Below, in pieces: positions 42,962 to 51,329 of a stretch of DNA of 64,000 nucleotides. The position numbers and the translations under genes are program-made. Each line of letters opens with the position of its first letter. Position 1 is the first letter of the stretch. Below the pieces are notes generated by a model that was not told the origin of the DNA, searched no databases, and saw nothing but the letters and a program-made list of their open reading frames with translations. Origin of the DNA: Gemmatimonadales bacterium (GTDB lineage Bacteria > Gemmatimonadota > Gemmatimonadetes > Gemmatimonadales > GWC2-71-9); NCBI GenBank assembly GCA_036500345.1, contig DASYCE010000017.1:74071-138070 (forward strand), written 5' to 3'.

Positions 42962-44380
42962 ATGACGACCCGCACCGAAAAAGATCCGCTCGGCGAGAAG
43001 CAGGTGCCCGCCGACGCCCTGTACGGCATCCAGACCCTTCGCGCCGCCGAGAACTTCCCCATCTCCGGGCTCCCACCGCTCCCCGCGTTTGTCGACGCGG
43101 TCGTGATGATCAAGCGGTCCGCCGCCGAAACCCATCGCGAAACGGGACGCCTCGACGCGAAATACGCCGACGCGATCATCCGCGCCGCCGACGAGATTCT
43201 CGCCGGGCAACATCGCGAGCAGTTCATCGTCGATCCGTATCAGGCCGGTGCCGGCACGTCGCACAACATGAACGTGAACGAGGTCCTCGCCAATCGCGCC
43301 AACGAACTGCTCGGCGCGCCGCGCGGCAAGTACTCGCCGATTCATCCCAACGATCACGTCAACATGGCGCAGTCGACCAACGACGTGATTCCGACGGCGA
43401 TGCGCCTCGCCACGTTGCGCACGCTCCCCGCGCTCCTCGCCGCGATGGAAGGACTCGAGCACTCGTTTCTCGCCAAGGGGAAGGAATTCGACGGGGTGAT
43501 GAAATCGGGGCGCACGCACCTGCAGGATGCGACGCCGATCCGCCTCGGGCAGGAGTTCACCGCGTACGGGCACACGGTATCACGACACCGGCAGAAGCTC
43601 TCCGAGGCGTCGCACTGGCTGCGAGCGATGAACATCGGCGGGACCGCGGTGGGCACCGGAATCAACGCCGAGAAGACCTATCCGGGATTGATGGTGAAGT
43701 ACCTCAAGGCACTCACCGGCCTCGAGCTCGAGGAGTCGACCGATCGCATCCAGTTGATGCAATCGATGGGCGACATCGCGACCTTCAGCGGTGCGGTGCG
43801 CGCCTTTGTCCTCGATCTCGGCAAGATCGCCGACGACATCCGGCTCCTCGCATCGGGACCGCGCACCGGACTCGCGGAGATTCTCCTCCCGGCGGTGCAG
43901 CCGGGGTCGAGCATCATGCCGGGGAAGGTCAACCCGTCGATCGCGGAGATGGTGAATCAGGTCTGCTACCAGGTGATCGGCCTCGACACCACGGTCGCGA
44001 TGGCGTCGAAGGCGGGCCAGCTCGAACTCAACGTGATGATGCCGGTGATCACGCACAACATCGTCTTTGCGCTGATGATTCTCGCGCGCGCAGTTGAGAC
44101 CTTCGACGAGCGATGCATTCGCGGCATCGAGGCCGATGCCGCGCAGTGTGCCTACTGGCTCGAACGGAGTCCCGCGCTGGTGACCGCGCTCGCGCCGAAG
44201 ATCGGCTACGCAGAGGCCGCCAAGCTCGCCAAGGAAGCGATCGCGACCGGGCTCACCGTGAAGCAGCTGGTGGTCGAGAAGAAGATTCTCGAAGGACGCG
44301 AACTCGATGAGGTGCTTGACCTGCACGCCATGACCGAGCTGGGCGTGCCCGGCGGTAAGGGCCTCCCGGGCGGCGGATGA
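42962..44380 (+). CDS. aspA: Aspartate ammonia-lyase
   Basis: A 472-residue member of the fumarase/aspartase superfamily. The signature GSSIMPGKVNPSIAEMVNQVC near 320 and AGQLELNVMMPVI near 352 follow the aspartase rather than the fumarase C form. Early residues GAGTSHNMNVNEV and QSTNDVIPTAMR are the other conserved blocks. The enzyme converts aspartate to fumarate and ammonia. The ATG at 42962 is preferred because family homology begins there (TRTEKDPLGEKQVP). The MFS gene overlaps by 4 bp, suggesting linked transport. Confidence 0.92.
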   Translation: MTTRTEKDPLGEKQVPADALYGIQTLRAAENFPISGLPPLPAFVDAVVMIKRSAAETHRETGRLDAKYADAIIRAADEILAGQHREQFIVDPYQAGAGTSHNMNVNEVLANRANELLGAPRGKYSPIHPNDHVNMAQSTNDVIPTAMRLATLRTLPALLAAMEGLEHSFLAKGKEFDGVMKSGRTHLQDATPIRLGQEFTAYGHTVSRHRQKLSEASHWLRAMNIGGTAVGTGINAEKTYPGLMVKYLKALTGLELEESTDRIQLMQSMGDIATFSGAVRAFVLDLGKIADDIRLLASGPRTGLAEILLPAVQPGSSIMPGKVNPSIAEMVNQVCYQVIGLDTTVAMASKAGQLELNVMMPVITHNIVFALMILARAVETFDERCIRGIEADAAQCAYWLERSPALVTALAPKIGYAEAAKLAKEAIATGLTVKQLVVEKKILEGRELDEVLDLHAMTELGVPGGKGLPGGG

Positions 44381-45546
44381 CCATCGGCACGCAGCGCTGG
44401 CGGCAGCTGGCGCTCCTTGCCGTCGCAGAATTGCTCGGCATGTCGGTCTGGTTCGCCGGGACCGCGGTTGCTCCAGCGCTGCGCGTCACACTCTCCCTCT
44501 CCGCCAGTCAATCGGCGTGGCTCACGTCGGCGGTCCAGCTCGGCTTTGTAGCGGGCACGCTGGTCGCCGCCGTGCTCAATCTCTCCGACATCATTCCGTT
44601 GCGCTGGTACGTCGCGGCGGCAGCCGTGCTCGCCGCGCTGGCGAACGCCGCGCTGATTCCATCGCACACCTTTGCTGTTGCGGTCGCCACCCGCGCGCTC
44701 ACGGGGATGGCGCTCGCCGGCGTCTACCCTCCAGCGATGAAGATGGCCGCGACGTGGTTTCGAGCCGAACGGGGGCTGGCGATCGGCGCGGTGGTCGGCG
44801 CGCTCACCATGGGAAAGGCGACGCCGTACCTCCTCGAAGGCGGCAATCATCTTCCGTTTCGCGCCGTCGTGCTCGTTCCGTCGGTCGCCGCACTCGTTGC
44901 CGCACTCCTGATCGCTCGGTGGTACCGCGACGGTCCCCACGCGTTTCCCGCGCGACCCTTTTCCTGGGGACTGATCGGTGAGGTGGCACGCCAGCCGATC
45001 CTCCGCGAAGTCACCGGCGGGTACCTCGGTCACATGTGGGAACTGTACGCTTTCTGGGCCTGGATCCCGGCGTATCTGGCCGCGTCGTTCGCTGCCGCCG
45101 GCGGAAGCCGCGACGTCGGCGCGTGGGCTTATTGCTGTGTCGCGATCGGCGCAGTGGGATGCATCTGGGGTGGCATTTCCGCCGATCGCGTGGGCCGGCC
45201 CCGCGTGGTGCGCGTGGCGATGGTTGTCAGCGGATGCTGCTGTGTTGCGAGCGCACTGATCTTCGGCGGCCCGCGGTGGCTCGTGTTGCTTGTCTGCCTT
45301 CTCTGGGGCGTCGCCGTGATCGCCGACTCGGCGCAGTTTTCGGCCATGGTCACCGAACATGCGCCGGCGCACGCGGTTGGCACGGCGCTCACCCTGCAGA
45401 CCTCGCTCGGCTTTCTCCTGACGGCGGCGAGTATCCAGCTGGTGCCGGCGGTCGCCGGTGCGCTGGGATGGCGCTGGGCGCTGGTTGCGCTGTCGCTTGG
45501 TCCCGCCGCCGGTATCGCCAGCGTCCGCCGGTTGGGGCGCGCATAG
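44377..45546 (+). CDS. Major facilitator superfamily transporter
   Basis: A 389-residue membrane protein with about 12 helices. It has LLGMSVWFAGTAVAP in helix 1, RALTGMALAGVYPPAMKM in helix 4-5 and SADRVGRPRVVR in the loop between helix 8 and 9, a clear MFS motif. The ATG overlaps the aspartase stop by 4 bp, so an amino acid or dicarboxylate substrate is a fair guess, but family alone does not show it. It ends 25 bp from the convergent Nramp-type gene. Confidence 0.88.
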   Translation: MTIGTQRWRQLALLAVAELLGMSVWFAGTAVAPALRVTLSLSASQSAWLTSAVQLGFVAGTLVAAVLNLSDIIPLRWYVAAAAVLAALANAALIPSHTFAVAVATRALTGMALAGVYPPAMKMAATWFRAERGLAIGAVVGALTMGKATPYLLEGGNHLPFRAVVLVPSVAALVAALLIARWYRDGPHAFPARPFSWGLIGEVARQPILREVTGGYLGHMWELYAFWAWIPAYLAASFAAAGGSRDVGAWAYCCVAIGAVGCIWGGISADRVGRPRVVRVAMVVSGCCCVASALIFGGPRWLVLLVCLLWGVAVIADSAQFSAMVTEHAPAHAVGTALTLQTSLGFLLTAASIQLVPAVAGALGWRWALVALSLGPAAGIASVRRLGRA

Positions 45547-45571
45547 CCATGTCGACCGCGAAGCACTCGGC

Positions 45572-46873
45572 CTAGAAGACCACCATCCCGATAATGGCGC
45601 CAAACATGATCACTGTAGTAATCGCTACTACAGTGAGTCCGAGCCGCGAGCTCGGCTGGCCCTGCATCAGCTCGCTGTCCGATGCCGCGATCAGGATGCC
45701 GAGGAGGAGGAACGGCGCCAGGATCCCGTTGATCACCGCGGTCCAGTACAACGCCTTGATCGGCGTCACGTTGGCAAAGTCGAACCCCGTTCCCGCGGCC
45801 ACCGCGATCAGCACCACGGCGTAGAACGCCGGCGCGCCGCGGAAGTGTTCGTCGATCCCCTGCTGCCATCCGAACAGTTCGGCGAAGGCGTACGCCGCGG
45901 ACCCGGCGAGCGTGGGAATCGCGAGTGCGCCGGTGCCGACCAGGCCGACGGTGTACAACACGGCGGCAAAGCGGCCGGCCAGCGGGCGCAGCGCTTCGGC
46001 CACATCCCGGCTGCTCTCCAGCTGCGTCAACCCGTGGACATGCAGCGTGAGCGCGGTGGTGAGGATGATGAAGAACATCGCGGCGTTCGAGAAGAACGTC
46101 CCGATCCCGACGTCGATCTTCCGCCGCGAAATCTCGTCGCCCGTCGCGTTGCGCCGCGCCACCAGCGAATGGCGGCCGAGCGCCTTCTCCTCCTCCACTT
46201 CCTGCGATGCCTGCCAGAAGAAGAGGTACGGCGAAATGGTGGTGCCGAGAATGGCGACGACGGTAGCCCACGGCGCATTCCCGCGCGGCATCGACGGGAG
46301 CAGTGTGTCGTGGAGGACCGCTCCCCAGTGTGGTCCGACCTTCAACGCCGCGATCACGTAGGCAAAGAGCACCAGTGCCAGCCACTTCAGCACATTGGCG
46401 ACCATCGCGTAGCGCAACCGCACCGTCGCCCATCCGATGATGGCGCCGAAGACAATCACCCAGATGTGCGAGTCGACGTTGGACAACATCTCGGCCGCAT
46501 CGGCCATCGCCGAGAGGTCGGCGCCGATGTTGGCCGTATTCGCGATCAACAGCGCGAGGCAGGCGACCGCAAGGACCATCCGGGGGAACTTGAGTCGCAG
46601 CGCGGCCATCAACCCTTCGCCGGTGACCATGCCGATCCGGGCGCACATCGCCTGCACCGCTGCCATCAATGGCCAGGTGAGCGGCGCCAGCCAGAGGAGC
46701 GACGTCCCGAACTGCGCGCCGGTGATCGAATACGTTGCGATCCCGGAGGGATCGTCATCGGCGGCGCCCGTGATCACCCCGGGCCCGAGCGCGCTCCAGA
46801 ACTGGCGCACAAGGCGGATAGCCCGGCCTGGTTGCTTGGCGGCCGAGCGGGCGAGCGAACGTGCCGATGGCAT
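45572..46873 (-). CDS. Nramp-family metal transporter with altered metal-site motifs
   Basis: A 433-residue membrane protein of 11 or so helices. Helix 1 has GPGVITGAADDDPSGIATY: the Nramp Asp and Pro are present but DPGN is changed to DPSG. In helix 6 the usual MPH motif is replaced by TTISPYLFFWQ, so the methionine that selects soft metals is absent. It belongs to the divergent branch that includes proteins shown or thought to move Mg or other metals. The start at 46873 has a -10 7 nt upstream. The 3' end carries an exact 10-bp inverted repeat. Confidence 0.85.
   Translation of the reverse strand: MPSARSLARSAAKQPGRAIRLVRQFWSALGPGVITGAADDDPSGIATYSITGAQFGTSLLWLAPLTWPLMAAVQAMCARIGMVTGEGLMAALRLKFPRMVLAVACLALLIANTANIGADLSAMADAAEMLSNVDSHIWVIVFGAIIGWATVRLRYAMVANVLKWLALVLFAYVIAALKVGPHWGAVLHDTLLPSMPRGNAPWATVVAILGTTISPYLFFWQASQEVEEEKALGRHSLVARRNATGDEISRRKIDVGIGTFFSNAAMFFIILTTALTLHVHGLTQLESSRDVAEALRPLAGRFAAVLYTVGLVGTGALAIPTLAGSAAYAFAELFGWQQGIDEHFRGAPAFYAVVLIAVAAGTGFDFANVTPIKALYWTAVINGILAPFLLLGILIAASDSELMQGQPSSRLGLTVVAITTVIMFGAIIGMVVF
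45611..45635. repeat. Perfect 10-bp inverted repeat in the Nramp coding end
   Basis: CACTGTAGTA-ATCGC-TACTACAGTG, symmetric arms of 10 bp with a 5-bp centre, within the last 60 bp of the gene. Without a T-run it is not a normal terminator. It encodes part of VVAITTV in the last helix. It may act as an mRNA 3' stem or a binding site. Confidence 0.6.
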
Positions 46874-46880
46874 GAAGCCA

Positions 46881-46900
46881 ATAGTAGCAACGACTATGAT
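46881..46900. promoter_or_regulatory. Divergent leaderless promoters of nramp and moeB
   Basis: On the minus strand TACTAT (46881-46886) lies 7 nt before the Nramp ATG. On the plus strand TATGAT (46895-46900) lies 7 nt before the moeB ATG at 46908. The two boxes form an imperfect inverted repeat (ATAGT ... ACTAT) with 7 bp between. No ribosome site exists on either side. Confidence 0.5.
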
Positions 46901-46907
46901 TCGAGAC

Positions 46908-48056
46908 ATGCCCTCGACACCGTCGCTCTCCCCCGACGAACTCCTTCGCTACGCGCGCCACCTCACGCTCGCCGAAGTCGGCGTCGCGGGTCAGGAGAAG
47001 CTCAAGGGCGCGCGCGTCCTGCTCATCGGAGTGGGCGGACTCGGATCACCGGCGGCGCTCTATCTCGCGGCGGCCGGTGTCGGGACGCTCGGAATCGTGG
47101 ACAGCGACATCGTCGATCCGTCGAACCTGCAGCGCCAGGTCCTGCACGACACGCACTCGATCGGGGAAGAGAAGACCGCATCGGCGCATCGCAAGCTCGA
47201 CGCCCTCAACCCCAACGTGCACGTCGAACTCTTTGCCGAGCGAATCACCGCGGCGAACGCACGGGAGATCGTCCGGCAGTTCGACGTCGTGATTGACGGC
47301 AGCGACAATTTCCCGACACGCTACCTGGTGAACGATGCCTGCGTGCTGGAGCGGCGGCCGCTGGTGTATGGCAGCATCCTGCGCTTCGAAGGGCAGCTGT
47401 CGCTGTTCGTCACACCGGGCGGCCCGTGCTATCGCTGCCTCTTCTCCGAGCCGCCGCCCGCGGAGTTGGTCCCCAGCTGCGCCGACGCCGGTGTCCTCGG
47501 CGTACTTCCCGGAATCATCGGCACGCTGCAAGCGCTCGAGGCGATCAAATGGATCGTGGGGATCGGCCAATCTGCGCGCGGCCGGCTCCTGCTGTTCGAC
47601 GCACTGGCGCTGTCGTTCCGTGAAATCGCCGTTCATCGTGATCCCGACTGCGCCGTCTGCGGTGATCATCCGACGGTCACAGCGCTGATCGATTACGAGG
47701 AGTTCTGCAACGTGGGGGAGATGCGGATGATCGATGATGCGGCCGAAATCGGCCCGGGAGAGCTGGCGCGTCGGATGAAGGAGCCGAATCCTCCGTTCGT
47801 CCTCGATGTGCGCGAGGAGTGGGAATTTGCACTGGCCCACCTCGAAGGAACCCGGCTGATTCCACTCGGCCTCCTTCCCGGCAGGCTCGCCGAGCTCCCG
47901 CGTGGCCGCGATCTGGTCACCCTTTGCCATCACGGCACCCGATCACTCCGGGCACGCGACCTGTTGATCCGCGCCGGCTTCGGCCGGGTGCAATCCCTCG
48001 AAGGCGGGATTGACGCCTGGGCCGTCCAAGTCGATCCGGCACTTCGGCGGTATTAG
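46908..48056 (+). CDS. moeB: MoeB/ThiF-type adenylyltransferase fused to a rhodanese domain
   Basis: A 382-residue cytoplasmic protein. The E1-like domain (about 1-265) has the ATP-binding LIGVGGLGSPAALYL, R in SNLQRQVLHD, and zinc cysteines CYRC and CAVC. The C-terminal rhodanese domain (about 285-380) carries C340 in CHHGTRS, the sulfur-carrying residue. Such fusions (MoeZ, MOCS3-like) activate and sulfurate carriers such as MoaD, ThiS or CysO. Two possible starts are 12 bp apart (46896 and 46908); the second fits the leaderless promoter and homology. Confidence 0.92.
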   Translation: MPSTPSLSPDELLRYARHLTLAEVGVAGQEKLKGARVLLIGVGGLGSPAALYLAAAGVGTLGIVDSDIVDPSNLQRQVLHDTHSIGEEKTASAHRKLDALNPNVHVELFAERITAANAREIVRQFDVVIDGSDNFPTRYLVNDACVLERRPLVYGSILRFEGQLSLFVTPGGPCYRCLFSEPPPAELVPSCADAGVLGVLPGIIGTLQALEAIKWIVGIGQSARGRLLLFDALALSFREIAVHRDPDCAVCGDHPTVTALIDYEEFCNVGEMRMIDDAAEIGPGELARRMKEPNPPFVLDVREEWEFALAHLEGTRLIPLGLLPGRLAELPRGRDLVTLCHHGTRSLRARDLLIRAGFGRVQSLEGGIDAWAVQVDPALRRY

Positions 48057-48080
48057 CGCGAGAATTGCGGGAGGGGAAAG

Positions 48081-48164
48081 TGCCGAAGGGGGGACTCGAA
48101 CCCCCACGGGCTTGCGCCCACTGCGCCCTGAACGCAGCGCGTCTACCAGTTCCACCACTTCGGC
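48081..48164 (-). tRNA. tRNA-Leu (CAG anticodon)
   Basis: Read on the minus strand, the 84-nt gene starts GCCGAAGTGG and ends in the paired CTTCGGC plus discriminator A. The anticodon stem CTGCG/CGCAG holds a loop TTCAGGG with anticodon CAG. A long variable arm follows (GTGGGCGCAAGCCC), as in class II tRNA-Leu, then the T-arm with GTTCGAGTC. The 3' CCA is not encoded. Confidence 0.95.
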
Positions 48165-48224
48165 GAGGGCGCAAACGTAGTGCTCGCAACGACCTGACGT
48201 CAAGCAGAGGGCCCCATCGACCGT

Positions 48225-48230
48225 TACTTT
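48225..48230 (+). promoter_or_regulatory. Candidate -10 of the smpB operon (leaderless type)
   Basis: TACTTT ends 8 nt before the smpB ATG at 48239, with no ribosome site between. Confidence 0.4.
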
Positions 48231-48238
48231 GAAGCACT

Positions 48239-48736
48239 ATGCCGGGCCACGCAGAGCCAGCCCAACCACCGGTCCCGGGCGCGCGAGAAAGTATTGCGCG
48301 AAACCCCAAGGCGACCCACGACTTCCACATCCTCGACACACTGGAAGCCGGAATCGTGCTGACCGGAACCGAGGTCAAGTCGCTCCGTCGGCGGGGCGCC
48401 TCGATCAAGGAGGCGTTCGGACGGATTTCCCGGGGCGAGGTATGGATCGAAAATCTCAATATCACGCCATACGAGCAGGGGAACCGCTACAACCATGACC
48501 CGATCCGCGGCCGGAAGCTCCTGCTGCATCGGCGCGAGATCGAGAAACTGGTCGGCGCCGTGGAGCGCCAGGGTCTGGCGTTGATTCCGCTCGAACTCTA
48601 CTTCGTCCGCGGTCGCGCCAAGCTGCAACTCGCCCTCGGCCGGGGGAAGAAGGCGCACGACAAGCGCGAGGACCTGAAGCGCCGCGAAGCCGACCGCGAG
48701 GTCGCCCGGGCGATGGCGTGGAAGGGGCGCGGATGA
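48239..48736 (+). CDS. smpB: SsrA-binding protein SmpB
   Basis: A 165-residue RNA-binding protein. The core KATHDFHILDTLEAGIVLTGTEVKSLRRRGASIKEAFGRI is diagnostic, followed by ENLNITPYEQGN and the C-terminal basic tail KKAHDKREDLKRREADREVARAM. It brings tmRNA to stalled ribosomes. It has a longer N-terminus than usual (about 22 extra residues, Pro/Ala-rich). It is the first gene of an operon whose members all overlap: amidase, a lipoprotein, pyrD and pyrF. Confidence 0.96.
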   Translation: MPGHAEPAQPPVPGARESIARNPKATHDFHILDTLEAGIVLTGTEVKSLRRRGASIKEAFGRISRGEVWIENLNITPYEQGNRYNHDPIRGRKLLLHRREIEKLVGAVERQGLALIPLELYFVRGRAKLQLALGRGKKAHDKREDLKRREADREVARAMAWKGRG

Positions 48737-49944
48737 TCGCACTCCTCGCCGCCCTGGCGGTGTCCCGGGCTGCGCCGACGCTGCTCCATGTGAACCGCAC
48801 CGGCAACGCGTCCTACGACATTCGCCTGGTCCAGCGACCGGGCGAGGGGCCGCTCGTTCCGCTCGCTCCCCTCGCCGAGGCTCTTGGTGGGCAGGTGCAG
48901 CGCCAGGGGCTCTGGATCGTACTGAGCACCACCAGCGGGAACTTCCGCTTTCTCCCCGGCACGCCCGTGGTTGAATACGGCAGCACCGTTCGCGGTCTCC
49001 CGGGCGTCTCGCACGTGCGTGGCGATTCGCTCGATGTGCCGCTGGCCTTCGTCGCCGAGGTCCTGGCCGATCCTCACCGGCAGGCATGGAACTGGACCCC
49101 ATCGACGGCAGTGCTGAGTGAGGGTGCGGCACCGCCGCCGCTCACGATCAGGCCATCGCGCACCACGATCGCGAACGACGCGCGGAGTCGCTCACCCAGC
49201 GGGTTCCGTCGCTCGCATCTCGTCACCATCGATCCCGGTCACGGTGGCACCGATCCCGGCAACCCGGGAATGTTCTTTCCGCGCGGCCTCAGGGAGAAGG
49301 ACGTCACCCTCGCCGTCAGTCTGCTGGTACGGGATGAATTGGTGGCGCGCGGCGTGAAGGTCCGGATGACCAGGATCATCGACACACTGATCAACCTGGG
49401 TCAGCGTGCCCCGAAGTTCTGCACCTCCGATTGTGACCTCTTCGTGTCGATCCACGTGAATTCGTTGAATCCGCGGCCGGGGTACACCTCCATTCGCGGA
49501 TTCGAGACGTATTTTCTCTCCGAGGCGCGCTCGGCCGATGCCGCTCGCGTGGCGCGGATGGAGAACGAAGCGGTCCGGTATGATTCGCCGGACAGTGATC
49601 CGGCGCCGTCGGGCGGACTCGATTTCATGTTCAAGGATCTCCAGAGCGGCGCGATGCTTCGGCAGTCGCAGGAGGCTGCCTCGCTGATCCAGACGTACCT
49701 GAGCGAGGTGCACGACGGTACTGATCAGGGCGTCAAGCAGGCTGGCTTCGCGGTGCTGAACACGGCGCGCCGTCCCTCTGTTCTGGTAGAAATGGGATAT
49801 GCCACCAATCGTCAGGACGCGGCACTGATGACCAGCTCCGACGGGCAGCGCAAGCTGGCCGCCAACATCGCCCGCGCGATCATCACCTACCTCCGGCAGA
49901 ACGAGGCGGAGACGATCGATTCCTCGGAGAGCGCCAGCCCGTGA
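48733..49944 (+). CDS. N-acetylmuramoyl-L-alanine amidase (Amidase_3 family)
   Basis: A 403-residue exported enzyme. The N-terminus is a short signal peptide (LLAALAVSRAAPT), followed by an AMIN-like or SH3-like region (about 20-120). The Amidase_3 domain (about 160-395) has the first zinc His in TIDPGHGGTDPG, VSIHVNS, and the ending VEMGYATNRQDAALM, with the catalytic glutamate. It cleaves the peptide from the glycan during cell separation. ATG overlaps smpB by 4 bp. Confidence 0.93.
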   Translation: MIALLAALAVSRAAPTLLHVNRTGNASYDIRLVQRPGEGPLVPLAPLAEALGGQVQRQGLWIVLSTTSGNFRFLPGTPVVEYGSTVRGLPGVSHVRGDSLDVPLAFVAEVLADPHRQAWNWTPSTAVLSEGAAPPPLTIRPSRTTIANDARSRSPSGFRRSHLVTIDPGHGGTDPGNPGMFFPRGLREKDVTLAVSLLVRDELVARGVKVRMTRIIDTLINLGQRAPKFCTSDCDLFVSIHVNSLNPRPGYTSIRGFETYFLSEARSADAARVARMENEAVRYDSPDSDPAPSGGLDFMFKDLQSGAMLRQSQEAASLIQTYLSEVHDGTDQGVKQAGFAVLNTARRPSVLVEMGYATNRQDAALMTSSDGQRKLAANIARAIITYLRQNEAETIDSSESASP

Positions 49945-51329
49945 AGCGCGGCACCATCGCGGTGGTGGTCCTCCTCGCCGCGTGCTCGTGGTCCAATTCA
50001 CTCTACCAGGCCCGGCAACTCACCGCCTCCGCTGAACGTGCCGAGCGCGAACGGCGATTGGGCGAAGCGCAGACGACCTGGGGCCAGGTCATCGTCAAGG
50101 CCGAATCGTCCTATGCCCGATCGCCACGCGGAAAGCGCGGGGCCGAAGCGCTCTGGCTCGCGGGACAAGCCGAGTCACGAGCCAACGATTGTGATCGCGC
50201 CGTGCCGACCCTGCAGGCGGCGTTCTTCGCATCCCCGTACGCCGTTTGGCGTCAGCACTTGCTGCTCGCGCTGGGGCTCTGCGCCGAGGCGTCGAACCGC
50301 CCGACTGCCATGGCGACATACGCCATGCTGCTCAGCTCGCATCCCGACTCGGCCACTCGCCGGATCGCATCGCTGCATCAGGGACATGTCCTCGCGCTGC
50401 AGGGCGAATGGGCCCGTGCGGATTCGGCGCTCGCGGGTGACGACACCTTTCCCGCGCGTCTCGACCGGGCCACGGCACTGGCGCATCTCGGCCGCGCCCA
50501 TGACGCCCTCGTCAATCTCGATCCATTGATCCAGGCCGGCGACACGACGGTGCGCTGGATCGATTACGTCGAGGAACTGGCGCGCCACGATCCCGCCGTC
50601 GCCGATACACTGCTGCAACACCTCCAGCGCTTCAGTCACGACTCGGTCCTGGTGCGGGGCAGGATGCAGCCGCTGGCGACCGAGGAGCAGCAATCGGCGT
50701 GGCTCATCGCGGCGGCGCGGGCTGCGGCACAGCTTCATCCCGCCGCAACCGATCGTTGGCTGGCGGAGCTCGCCACGCGACCGGCTTCGCAGGCTGTATC
50801 GGATGGGAGGTACCTCTCTGCGCAGCTCCACATCCTTCGGTCAGGCTCGGTGGCTGAGCTGAACCAGGCGATCAGCGCATTTGGCACCGGAACACCGGAA
50901 GGATCGCTCGGTGCATACCAGCTTGCCGATGTGCTGGTCTACAGCCGGTGGATCGCGGCCCGGGACTCTTCCGTCCGCCGTGGCGCGCCGTCCGGGGACA
51001 TGGCGATGTTCGCACTCGGTGAACTGGCCGGCGATTCGCTCGGCGCGCCGCGATTGAGTGCCTGGTTCTTCGCGGAAGTCGAACGGGACTGGCCGCAGTC
51101 GCCGTACGTTCCCAAATCGATCCTTGCCCGCGTTCCGCTCGAGCCCGACTCTGCAGACGCGCTCCTCGCGCGGGCACGGACCTACACCGGGAACCCCTAC
51201 ATCGCGGCAGCCAACGGCGACGTGGCGGCGCAAGTGCAGGTCTCCCGGCTTGAGTATGCGCTGGGACAGTTCATCGACGGCTGGTCCCGGGCGCCGCACG
51301 CCCCGCGCATGACGGAGGCGCGCGAGTGA
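49941..51329 (+). CDS. Lipoprotein with TPR-like helical repeats, unknown role
   Basis: A 462-residue protein whose N-terminus ends with LLAAC (lipobox, C15), so it is lipid-anchored. The rest is almost only helices with repeated A/L/W positions, for example AEALWLAGQAESRANDCDRAVPTLQAAF and IASLHQGHVLALQGEWARAD, as in tetratricopeptide lipoproteins. Start GTG overlaps the amidase by 4 bp and the stop overlaps pyrD by 4 bp. It may help the amidase, since TPR lipoproteins often guide wall enzymes, but there is no direct evidence. Confidence 0.85.
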   Translation: MKRGTIAVVVLLAACSWSNSLYQARQLTASAERAERERRLGEAQTTWGQVIVKAESSYARSPRGKRGAEALWLAGQAESRANDCDRAVPTLQAAFFASPYAVWRQHLLLALGLCAEASNRPTAMATYAMLLSSHPDSATRRIASLHQGHVLALQGEWARADSALAGDDTFPARLDRATALAHLGRAHDALVNLDPLIQAGDTTVRWIDYVEELARHDPAVADTLLQHLQRFSHDSVLVRGRMQPLATEEQQSAWLIAAARAAAQLHPAATDRWLAELATRPASQAVSDGRYLSAQLHILRSGSVAELNQAISAFGTGTPEGSLGAYQLADVLVYSRWIAARDSSVRRGAPSGDMAMFALGELAGDSLGAPRLSAWFFAEVERDWPQSPYVPKSILARVPLEPDSADALLARARTYTGNPYIAAANGDVAAQVQVSRLEYALGQFIDGWSRAPHAPRMTEARE

